Shown here piece by piece: positions 57,401-64,000 of a stretch of 64,000 nucleotides of DNA; position 1 is the stretch's first letter, and each line of letters starts with the position of its first letter. A program made the position numbers and the translations under genes. Source of the stretch: JAJTFA01 sp051715425. Its GTDB lineage: Bacteria > Bacteroidota > Bacteroidia > UKL13-3. A model generated the notes under the pieces. It made no database searches, was not told where the DNA came from, and worked only from the letters and a program-made list of their open reading frames with translations. The stretch spans positions 409,601 to 473,600 of the forward strand of contig JBPXJS010000041.1 of the NCBI GenBank assembly GCA_051715425.1, in the 5' to 3' direction.

Positions 57401-57867
57401 TAATTGTTCTCGTAAGTGATGTAAGGATCGTTGAGGTTTACCCAATAACCCATTCGCTCCGTAAGGTTGTTCCACACATCTGTAAATTTCATTACATCCT
57501 TGCGGCAAGCCTCATTATAATCGGCTACAGATATTTTTTTGCCAATATCTTCTTTTGTAATACCCAGCGTTTTTTCAACCTGCAACTCCACCGGCAAGCC
57601 GTGCGTATCCCATCCGGCTTTCCGTTTTACCTGAAATCCTTTGAGTGTATTGTACCTGCAAAAAATATCTTTTACGGTGCGGCTCATCACATGGTGTATA
57701 CCAGGCATACCGTTGGCACTTGGCGGACCTTCGTAAAACACGAATGATTTGGCACCATTGCGGTTGCTTACACTTTTTTCGAAAATGCCGTTCTCGTTCC
57801 AAAACTTTAATATCTCCTCCTCAAAAGCAGGGAAATCAAGTTTTTTGTATTCTTTGTATTTGGTCAT
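54487..57867 (-). CDS. ileS: Isoleucyl-tRNA synthetase
   Basis: 1126 residues. The class I HIGH-like motif is at 56-59 (GIHHVMSR after PPSANGMP) and KMSKR is at 681-685 (GNKMSKRLGN). The length and motifs match the large IleS type, without the terminal zinc finger of the short bacterial type. An editing (CP1) insertion lies between the motifs. It charges tRNA-Ile in the cytoplasm. It is followed 8 bases on by the DksA-like gene, so the two are cotranscribed. Confidence 0.96.
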   Translation of the reverse strand: MTKYKEYKKLDFPAFEEEILKFWNENGIFEKSVSNRNGAKSFVFYEGPPSANGMPGIHHVMSRTVKDIFCRYNTLKGFQVKRKAGWDTHGLPVELQVEKTLGITKEDIGKKISVADYNEACRKDVMKFTDVWNNLTERMGYWVNLNDPYITYENNYIESLWWVLKQLYNKGLLYKGYTIQPYSPAAGTGLSSHELNQPGTYKDVKDMTAVAMFKSVNAPFEGDVYFLAWTTTPWTLPSNTALAVGAKIDYVAVKTYNPHTHQPCTVILAKELMGKYFKEESAELKLEDYKPGDKQIPFLAVKEIKGSELNGLRYEQLLPFAKVENGDAFKVILGDFVTTEDGTGIVHIAPSFGADDFRVAKQNGIGSLTLVDKRGKFLPEVKDDLFLYGEEFVKEAYLNDAEKAAELEIQKKKLSGVIKDTSKLNYLSVDERIILKLQTEGKLFKKEKYEHTYPHCWRTDKPILYYPLESWFIKTTAYKDKLVELNKQINWKPEHTGTGRFGNWLENLVDWNLSRSRYWGTPLPIWRTADGSEEKCIGSKEELEIEIGKAIAAGLMDKSFDVVDLHKPYVDDVILVSSKGEKMLREPDLIDVWFDSGAMPYAQWFFPNQNEEIFKANYPADFIAEGVDQTRGWFFTLHALAVLLSECSDEIKAINKETGNPGIAFKNVIANGLVLDKNGNKMSKRLGNVVDPFSTIAKYGADATRWYMLSNSDPWDNLKFDLEGVAESQRKYFGTLYNTYSFFAIYANIDGFEFNENDITPIAKRTELDRWIMSKLNSLIKTVREKMDDYDATPAVRAVEEFTCDHLSNWYVRLSRRRFWKGEMNADKKAAYETLYQCLSTVSQLSSSFAPFFSDWAYKNLRGKAESVHLTDLIGADESVIDNMLEEQMEYAQKISSLVLSIRKKENIKVRQPLQKILIPVVDARVKDEIRHVKDLILSEVNVKELEFIDAIDKSIKPNFRILGKKVGSKMKIVADLITAMSQDDISGLEKNGRFTLENGGENIEILPEDVEILSAEIKGYKVANEGKVTVALDIEMSDNLITEGIARELISKLQNLRKESNFEVTDKIKVRIEPNGYIKNSIISYKTYICTEILATDLEFAEQISGGAEIEVDENKINVQLIKAN

Positions 57868-58012
57868 ACGTAAAATAATGAATAAATAAAGGGTGATTAA
57901 CCAAGTAAGCTGTGTGCACTCTTTTTACTTCAAATGCCCCACTCCATTAAGCAACCGTTATTTTATAAAAATGTGTGCGAAAATAGGATTTAGCTGATAG
58001 AAATGAAAGCCC

Positions 58013-60382
58013 TTACTCCTCATCGCTTCCGCCCGGCTCAGGCTCTATATCAATAAAGGTTTTGCCAAATTCTTTTTCGGCATTGATGGATTTCTCCAGT
58101 GAAAGCAGCAGGGATGGCAACAACAGGAGATTCATGAGCATCCCGAAAATAAGGGATAAAGAAGTGAGTACACCTAATGCAATAGTTCCTCCAAAGTCGG
58201 ACGCTGCGAAAATGATAAACCCAAAAAACAGGGCGATGGCCGTGTAAATGATACTTGGTCCTGCTTCATTTAAAGACTCCGGAATGGCGGTTTTCATATT
58301 CCAGTTATTATGCTTTAAAGAGTTGCGGTACTTTGCCAGATAATGAATGGTAAAATCGACCACGATGCCATAAGCAACAGAAAAAATGATGATGGTTGAC
58401 GGTTTCAGGCGGATATCGAAAAAGCCCATGATGCCCATGGTCATTAAAAGCGGAACAATATTAGGAAGCAGGGATATGGTTACCATTTTCCAGCTAAAGA
58501 AAAGAAAGGCCATCATAATGGAAATAATAACCAATGCAGAAACCATGCTTTGAAGGAGGTTGGAAACCAGGTAATCATTGCCTTTTAAAAAGATAACGCT
58601 TGTTCCTGTTAGTTTTACCTTGTACTGGTCTTTGGGAAAAATGTCGTCAACCAGCACCTGCACTTTATTGTTTAAGTTTTTCATCTCCACCGATCCCACA
58701 TCAGCCATTTGCACACTGATACGGGCAATCTGGTAATTGCTGTCTACCATTGATTTTACCAGGCTTCCGTTGGAACCTGCATTTTTAGGCATATACGACA
58801 TCAGTTCCGGAATTTCGAGGGCTCCGGGAATAATATAAAACCTTGGATCGCCATTGTTGTAACCCTGATTGGCAAATTTCAGAAAATCAACAATGGACAC
58901 CGCTTTAGAAAACTCAGGAAAATTGTTCAGCTCCTTTTGCAGGCGGTTTATTTTTTGGAGGGTCACCAGGTCTTTTACACCATTCTTTTTGCGGGTGTTA
59001 ATGCTTATCTCATAAGGCAATACTCCTTTTAAATGGCTCTCAAAAAACTTCAGATCCGTATAAACCTTGTCTTTTACAGGCAAATCATCAACAACATAAC
59101 CCAGCGTATGCACCTTGGATGCACCCCATGCGGAAACAATACAAACAAGTATGGTAACTATATAAATACTTTTTCTGTGGTTGTATACCAAATAATTACA
59201 CCACTCCATCACCCGCATCAGCCGGTGGCTATCCAGGTGTTTGGTATGCTGTGGTTTAGGCGGAGGCAGGTAGCTGTATACGATTGGAATAAATATGAGA
59301 GAGATAATATACACCAGCATAATATTTATACCTGAGATCACTGAAAACTGATCGAGTATGGCACTTCCCGAAAAACTAAACACACAAAAGCCAACTGCGG
59401 TAGTAATATTGGTTAGAAACAGAGGCAATCCGTTTTTGGTAATCAGGCGCATAATGGCCAGCATTTTATTGCCATGTGCCCTGAATTCCTGGTGGTATAC
59501 ATTAAGCAGGTAAATACAATTCTGGATACCAATAATTACCATGAGCGGGGGTAAAATTCCGGTTAATAAAGTGATGCGGTAACCAAACAGGTGAATACTT
59601 CCAAGCGTGCAGATAACCGAGATAACCACTACAATGATGGAAAAAAGAACAGCTGAGAAAAACTTGAAGAAAATGAAAATAAAAAGGGCAGTAATAAAAA
59701 TGGATAAGTAGGTAAATATTTTTATCTCCCCTGCAACCTTTGACGCGTAAACCGTTCTTACGTATGGCAATCCGGAATAGTGAACCTCTGTTTGGTGTTC
59801 TGTTCCAAACTCATTGCACAAACGCTCCAGTTCACTTACCAATGGAATACGATCTTTGGAGTCGAGTTTTTGTTTATTGAGGGTAATGGCAATAAGTGCC
59901 ACATTGCTTTGTTCGTTGTATAATAAGCCCTTATAAAAAGGCAGGCTCATCACCAGGTTTTTAAAAGAATCCACCTCTTCCTGTGAATCGAGGTAGCGGT
60001 TTAACAGAGGCTTTAACTCCAGCGCATGGATACTGTCATTTTTAACCAGATTATACATCTTCGGGATTGACACCACTTTATCCACCCCTTCGGTTTTCTC
60101 TATAGAATTACATAATGCATAAAAATCGTTGAAATAATCTTTTTCAAACAACTTATCGGATTGAATCCCAACAGCCAGAATATTGCCGTCTTCGCCAAAA
60201 GTTTCCTTAAACTTCAGGTATTCAATAAAATCTTCGTCATCTTTTGGAACCACTTTGGCAAAATCGTAGGTCATTTTTACCTGAGATGCCAGTACAGCAA
60301 AGATCACAGTAAGCACCCCCAAGGCAATAAGCAGCCAAAAGCGGTTTCTTAAAATAAAACGTCCGAAGTTTTGCCAGATCAT
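58013..60382 (-). CDS. RND/MMPL-family exporter (patched-like)
   Basis: 789 residues. The layout is typical: one N-terminal helix, a large periplasmic loop, a block of helices (SIFITALFIFIFFKFFSA, AIMRLITKNGLPLFLTNITTAVGF), a second loop, and a second block with VVDFTIHYLAKYRN. The pattern GYRITLLTGILPPLMVIIGIQ belongs to MMPL/patched-type transporters rather than tripartite efflux pumps. It probably uses the proton-motive force to move lipids or hopanoid-like molecules; the substrate is unknown. A possible -7 box (TATTTTTG, minus strand) lies at 60394-60401. Confidence 0.83.
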   Translation of the reverse strand: MIWQNFGRFILRNRFWLLIALGVLTVIFAVLASQVKMTYDFAKVVPKDDEDFIEYLKFKETFGEDGNILAVGIQSDKLFEKDYFNDFYALCNSIEKTEGVDKVVSIPKMYNLVKNDSIHALELKPLLNRYLDSQEEVDSFKNLVMSLPFYKGLLYNEQSNVALIAITLNKQKLDSKDRIPLVSELERLCNEFGTEHQTEVHYSGLPYVRTVYASKVAGEIKIFTYLSIFITALFIFIFFKFFSAVLFSIIVVVISVICTLGSIHLFGYRITLLTGILPPLMVIIGIQNCIYLLNVYHQEFRAHGNKMLAIMRLITKNGLPLFLTNITTAVGFCVFSFSGSAILDQFSVISGINIMLVYIISLIFIPIVYSYLPPPKPQHTKHLDSHRLMRVMEWCNYLVYNHRKSIYIVTILVCIVSAWGASKVHTLGYVVDDLPVKDKVYTDLKFFESHLKGVLPYEISINTRKKNGVKDLVTLQKINRLQKELNNFPEFSKAVSIVDFLKFANQGYNNGDPRFYIIPGALEIPELMSYMPKNAGSNGSLVKSMVDSNYQIARISVQMADVGSVEMKNLNNKVQVLVDDIFPKDQYKVKLTGTSVIFLKGNDYLVSNLLQSMVSALVIISIMMAFLFFSWKMVTISLLPNIVPLLMTMGIMGFFDIRLKPSTIIIFSVAYGIVVDFTIHYLAKYRNSLKHNNWNMKTAIPESLNEAGPSIIYTAIALFFGFIIFAASDFGGTIALGVLTSLSLIFGMLMNLLLLPSLLLSLEKSINAEKEFGKTFIDIEPEPGGSDEE

Positions 60383-60393
60383 ATAAAGAGCGG

Positions 60394-60401
60394 CAAAAAT
60401 A
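60394..60401 (-). promoter_or_regulatory. Candidate -7 element of the RND/MMPL gene
   Basis: On the minus strand this reads TATTTTTG, a full match to TAnnTTTG, 11 bases before the ATG. The -33 element is not clear (CTG instead of TTG at the expected spacing). Confidence 0.45.
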
Positions 60402-60485
60402 GAAAAAACTGCCTCACTGCCAGTTAAATTTATATTTTCGTGGCAGCTACAACATTAAACACCCATAAACGTTAGCTTTTTGCAT

Positions 60486-62798
60486 ATGCTTAAAAAGAGA
60501 TCCCTCTTTCTCTTACTTATCATTTTCCTCGCCAATGGATTGAAGGCCCAGCAGGCAAAAGCGCCTGTTAATGGATGGAGGGTACACCTTTCTTTCAGAA
60601 CCAATAATGATGTGGCGGAGGTGGAGAACCTGATTTATGTGGCTTCGAAAAGTGCCCTTTTTACTTACGACAAAGAAAGTGGTGAAACAGAAGTTTTGTC
60701 TAAAATAACAGGCTTATCGGATGTGGAAGCCAAATCCATAGACTACGATGCCCTCACCAAAACCATTATTATATGCTACAGCAATACCAATATTGATTTA
60801 TTGGGCGATGGCAACACCTATAATATTCCTGAAATACTAAATAAGGTTATCATTGGAGAGAAAACCATTAACAATATTACCATTTATAACAAAAAGGCTT
60901 ACCTGGCCTGTAGTTTTGGGATTGCAGTAATTGATCTTGAAAAGAAAAAACTGGAAGATACCTATATGGATCTCGGCCCTAATGCCAGTACCCTTCAGAT
61001 TTCTGATGTGGCCATATTTGAAAACCATATCTACGCGGCCTCCCGAAACGGAATATACCGTGCTTCCCTGCTAAATAATAAAAACCTGAGCGATTATAAC
61101 AACTGGAGCCTGTTCAAGACATCAGTATTTAGTAATCATATGGAAGTTTTTAACGGGCAACTTTATGCCGTTGTTGATTCTGCTATATTTACCTATGATG
61201 GAATCAGCTGGTCCGTTTCTTCCTTTAACAATATGGGAGCCCGCCCAACAGTTGACATACGGGTTACCAATAATAATCTGGTGATTACCAATTATGCCGA
61301 AATTGTAACCATGAATGCGACAGGCACCATTCAAAGCAGGCCTCAAATGGTTGCCAGTACCTGCGTGGTGTCTAAAGAAAACGACCTGTATTATATTGTT
61401 CCTGATCAGGGTCTTATTCATGTAAACCGCTCCACCCAGGAACTTGAATTTATAGGGCCGGGCGGACCTTATGCCAATTCTGCCCAAAAAATGGCCTTTA
61501 ATAATGGTAAACTCTGGGTAGCCGCTGGGCAGGTAGATGGTTTTGGAAATGGGGCCGGCTGGGCTCCAAGAAGCAACAATGATAAATTCTATTCCTTTAA
61601 CAATAATTACTGGACCAATTTTAAAGACAATACAAACACTAAAATTAAAGATAGCAGAGATTTTATTGACGTAGCCATAAACCCCGATAACAAAAAAATA
61701 TATTTTGCCAGTTTTGGTTTTGGTCTGCTTGAAATGGATGATGCAGGAAATGTGTTGAACTTTTATGACAGCAGCAATAGTACCCTGCAGCCATTTAACT
61801 CCCCTTCCTACCGCCCCACATTTGTTTCCGGCCTTGCGTTCGACCAACAGGGAAATCTTTGGGTAACCAATTTTGGGAGTGTGCGTCCCCTATCTGTTTT
61901 CACCAAGGATAACCAATGGATATCTTATCAGTTTACCTCTAATATAGATACCCGCTTTGGATATATTATTTGTGACGACTATGACAATAAATGGACATTT
62001 AATACCAAAGGACAGGGATTGCTGGTATTTAATGATAACGGTACTCCGGCCAATACCAATGATGATAATTATAAACTGCTTACCACAACCAAACAAAATG
62101 GTGCTTTGCCAAGCAATACCGTGTTGAGTATGGCTCAGGATCAAAAAGGGGAAATTTGGGTAGGCACAGAAAAAGGATTTTGTATTTTTAGTAATCCTCA
62201 GGATATTTTTAAAGCAAACAAGGATTTTGATGCCCGAAGAATTGTTGTAAAAACAGGACTGGTATACTCCAACCTGCTTGGTGATAATCCCATTACCTGC
62301 ATTAAAGTGGATGCAGCTAACAGAAAGTGGCTTGGCACAGCAAACGGTGGTGTGTTTTTACTATCTGCCGATGGTTATAGCATTTTAAGAAATTTTAATT
62401 CTACCAATAGCCCATTATTATCGGATGCCATTTATGAAATTGGAATTGATGGCAATACCGGAGAAGTGTTTATGGCCACAGATAGGGGCATTATTTCTTA
62501 TATGGGAGATGCCACTGATGCCGGACTGACGCACGGAGAGGTGCTTGTGTATCCCAATCCGGTAAGACCCGAATATACAGGCAATATTGCCATTAAGGGA
62601 TTGGTGAAGGATGCGAATGTAAAAATTACCGACATAGCCGGAAACCTTGTTTACGAAACAAAAGCAAATGGCGGAATGGCTGTTTGGAATGGGTTAAACT
62701 TTAAAGGAAAAAGAGCAGCAACGGGAGTATACATGGTTTACTCATCAAATGCAGATGGCACTGAAACATACGTAACCAAAATTCTTTTCATCAATTAA
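60486..62798 (+). CDS. porZ: T9SS attachment-complex protein PorZ
   Basis: 770 residues from the ATG at 60486; a TTG at 60480 is less likely. A signal peptide (ending GLKAQ) is followed by NGWRVHLSFRTNNDVAEV and VASKSALFTYDKESGE, the typical start of PorZ. Two beta-propellers follow, with repeats such as LWVTNFGSV, IWVGTEKGF and KWLGTANGGV. The C-terminal YPNPVRPEYTGN and GVYMVYS form a sorting domain, as in PorZ of Porphyromonas. It presents the lipopolysaccharide acceptor to PorU at the cell surface. It lies far from porU-porV but belongs to the same system. Confidence 0.88.
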   Translation: MLKKRSLFLLLIIFLANGLKAQQAKAPVNGWRVHLSFRTNNDVAEVENLIYVASKSALFTYDKESGETEVLSKITGLSDVEAKSIDYDALTKTIIICYSNTNIDLLGDGNTYNIPEILNKVIIGEKTINNITIYNKKAYLACSFGIAVIDLEKKKLEDTYMDLGPNASTLQISDVAIFENHIYAASRNGIYRASLLNNKNLSDYNNWSLFKTSVFSNHMEVFNGQLYAVVDSAIFTYDGISWSVSSFNNMGARPTVDIRVTNNNLVITNYAEIVTMNATGTIQSRPQMVASTCVVSKENDLYYIVPDQGLIHVNRSTQELEFIGPGGPYANSAQKMAFNNGKLWVAAGQVDGFGNGAGWAPRSNNDKFYSFNNNYWTNFKDNTNTKIKDSRDFIDVAINPDNKKIYFASFGFGLLEMDDAGNVLNFYDSSNSTLQPFNSPSYRPTFVSGLAFDQQGNLWVTNFGSVRPLSVFTKDNQWISYQFTSNIDTRFGYIICDDYDNKWTFNTKGQGLLVFNDNGTPANTNDDNYKLLTTTKQNGALPSNTVLSMAQDQKGEIWVGTEKGFCIFSNPQDIFKANKDFDARRIVVKTGLVYSNLLGDNPITCIKVDAANRKWLGTANGGVFLLSADGYSILRNFNSTNSPLLSDAIYEIGIDGNTGEVFMATDRGIISYMGDATDAGLTHGEVLVYPNPVRPEYTGNIAIKGLVKDANVKITDIAGNLVYETKANGGMAVWNGLNFKGKRAATGVYMVYSSNADGTETYVTKILFIN

Positions 62799-62843
62799 CG
62801 GTTTTTATCTGCGCATTTATTTATTCCGTTAATATTGCACCTG

Positions 62844-63572
62844 ATGCTTAACAAGTGCAAGGCCATTGTTATTAAAACGGTAGATTACTCAGAAACCAGT
62901 GTGGTATTAACCTGCTATACTGATCTGTATGGGGTGCAAACGTATATGGTGAACGGTGTACGCTCTAAAAAAGGAAGTATCAGACCTTCGCAACTTTTGC
63001 CGCTTACCTTACTTGAGGTAGAAGTATACCACCAACAAAACAAAAACATGCAGCGCATCAAAGAACTGCGCTGCACACCCGCTTTAAAGCAATTGCATTT
63101 TGATGTGATAAAAAGCGCCATTGGAATTTTTACTGCGGAAATTATTTATAAAATAATCAAAGAGGAAAACCAACCAGATGAAGCCCTGTTTGGATTTTTG
63201 TTTAGTTCCATTCAACTGCTGGATATTCAAACCCAGGTGGTAAATTTTCCGGTTTATTTCCTGCTTCAACTAAGCCGGTATATGGGTTTTTGGCCCAAAG
63301 GATCTTATACTGAATTAACAAACAGCTTCGACTGGAATGAGGGTGAATATAAAAAATACGACCCGTTAAATCCTTCACATATTGATCCTCCACATAGTGA
63401 AATGATTTCTGATTTGCTTCAATCCGATTTTGAATCTTTTCATCAAATTTCAATAGGGTATAAGGACAGAACCGATATACTCAATTATCTTATTCTTTTT
63501 TATCAGAACCATACTGATACCCTGCATGAGGTAAAATCTCATAAAATATTAGCAGAGGTGCTGGGGGGGTAG
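62844..63572 (+). CDS. recO: DNA repair protein RecO
   Basis: 242 residues from the ATG at 62844 (the frame is open to a TTG at 62835). The N-terminal OB fold shows AIVIKTVDYSETSVVLTCYTD and VNGVRSKKGSIRPSQLLPL, as in RecO. The C-terminal helical part lacks the four-cysteine zinc site found in some homologues. RecO loads RecA with RecR on gapped DNA. The stop codon TAG lies inside the first unit of the repeat that follows, so the last codons (VLGG) may be repeat-derived. Confidence 0.92.
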   Translation: MLNKCKAIVIKTVDYSETSVVLTCYTDLYGVQTYMVNGVRSKKGSIRPSQLLPLTLLEVEVYHQQNKNMQRIKELRCTPALKQLHFDVIKSAIGIFTAEIIYKIIKEENQPDEALFGFLFSSIQLLDIQTQVVNFPVYFLLQLSRYMGFWPKGSYTELTNSFDWNEGEYKKYDPLNPSHIDPPHSEMISDLLQSDFESFHQISIGYKDRTDILNYLILFYQNHTDTLHEVKSHKILAEVLGG

Positions 63573-64000
63573 GTTGGCATTGGTCACTGGGTATTGGTGC
63601 TTGGTGCTCAGTGCATAGTGCTTGGTTTTGGTTGGGGTGTTTGATGTAAGTTCTTTGTTCGAAGTTGGGGGAGTTATTTGCTTATCTGTGGGTATGATTC
63701 GGGATTACTTGCGTGATCCCATTGGGGGGTGGCTTCAGTTATCCCTGTCCAGCTGCGCTGCCGGGGTAGGTTGGCATTGGTCACTGGGTATTGGTGCTTG
63801 GTGCTCAGTGCTTGGTTTTGGTTGGGGGGTGTTTGATGTAAGTTCTTTGTTCGAAGTTGGGAAGTTATTTGCTTATCTGTGGGTATGATTCGGGATTACT
63901 TGCGTGATCCCGTTGGGGGGTGGCTTCAGTTATCCCTGTCCAGCTGCGCTGTTGGGATTAGTGCTTGGTGCTCAGTGCATAGTGCGAGGTTTTGGTTGGG
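63566..64000 (+). repeat. G-rich tandem repeat, about 197-base unit, running off the window
   Basis: Unit 1 begins GGGGTAGG at 63566 and unit 2 begins the same way at 63763. Both contain GGTTGGCATTGGTCACTGGG, GTGCTTGGTGCTCAGTGC, TTCGAAGTTGGG and GGGATTACTTGCGTGATCCC (an imperfect hairpin). They differ by small indels (a 9-base CATAGTGCT-type block and G-run lengths). A third unit starts at about 63951 but lacks the first part. An 88-codon frame at 63622-63888 is made of the repeat and is not a gene. Related words occur at 19467-19770. Confidence 0.88.

Noticed and set aside
61122..61847. A 241-codon minus-strand frame inside porZ
   Set aside because: It is a shadow of the long porZ frame; porZ has a signal peptide, propeller motifs and a sorting domain, and the shadow has no domain.
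63622..63888. An 88-codon open frame in the terminal repeat
   Set aside because: It is made of two repeat units, so the peptide itself repeats (GVFDVSSLFEVG). It has no domain and no promoter, and the frame changes between units because of indels.
63566..64000. Possible CRISPR array at the window end
   Set aside because: The units are about 197 bases, the whole unit repeats with indels, and there are no unique spacers of uniform length or cas genes.

Overview
This window is chromosomal DNA from a member of the Bacteroidota. The evidence is a type IX secretion system (porV, porU, two porP/SprF genes, a gldJ-like lipoprotein gene, porZ), five secreted proteins ending in the T9SS sorting domain (YPNP or FPNP blocks), an alternative complex III subunit (ActF), and promoters of the Bacteroidota type (TTG, about 18 bases, TAnnTTTG). 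I cannot place it below phylum. No rRNA, tRNA, CRISPR array, transposase or phage gene was seen.

Layout. 1-12.2 kb: the 3' end of actF with a strong terminator, a NYN-LOTUS RNA-binding protein, a secreted CxxCH protein, a 2091-residue modular secreted protein carrying both a metallophosphoesterase and a PhoX-like domain, a leucine-rich repeat protein, and small genes (DinB, VanW, alpha-CTD-like, AHSA1). 12.2-17.2 kb: two small orphan exported proteins, an S9 glutamyl-endopeptidase-like protease and a phosphohexomutase. 17.3-20.8 kb: an arsenic cassette arsR-arsM-dinB-arsC, then a 304-base spacer of short repeated words, then acr3. 20.8-26 kb: a c-type cytochrome/copper-monooxygenase-like protein, an imelysin-diheme peroxidase fusion, and a second PhoX protein. 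26-34 kb: glutaryl-CoA dehydrogenase, folB, an orphan, an FG-GAP protein, murF, ispF. 32.9-41.8 kb: the T9SS block, with porU-porV leftward and porP-porP-gldJ rightward. 41.8-48.7 kb: a serine hydrolase, a TatD hydrolase, tcdA, icd, a BBC1/AIM3-like exported protein, a membrane J-protein, a beta-barrel protein, lspA. 48.7-60.4 kb, all leftward: a 1.5-kilo-residue oligopeptidase B/DUF5686 fusion, a DksA-like protein with a histone-H1-like tail, ileS, and an RND/MMPL exporter. 60.4-64 kb: porZ, recO, and a G-rich tandem repeat of about 197 bases that starts on the recO stop codon and runs off the window.

How it fits together. PorV, PorU, PorP/SprF, GldJ and PorZ export and surface-attach proteins with the C-terminal sorting domain, and five such proteins are encoded in the window itself. 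Two carry PhoX-like phosphatase domains, which suggests cell-surface phosphate scavenging. The arsenic cassette covers sensing, methylation, reduction and efflux. The rest is housekeeping (cell wall, isoprenoid, folate, tRNA modification and charging, TCA cycle, recombination).

Most unusual: the oligopeptidase B/outer-membrane DUF5686 fusion, the H1-tailed DksA-like protein, the double-phosphatase modular protein with three copies of one beta-rich module, and the terminal tandem repeat that may supply the recO stop codon. No wholly new multi-gene system could be demonstrated.
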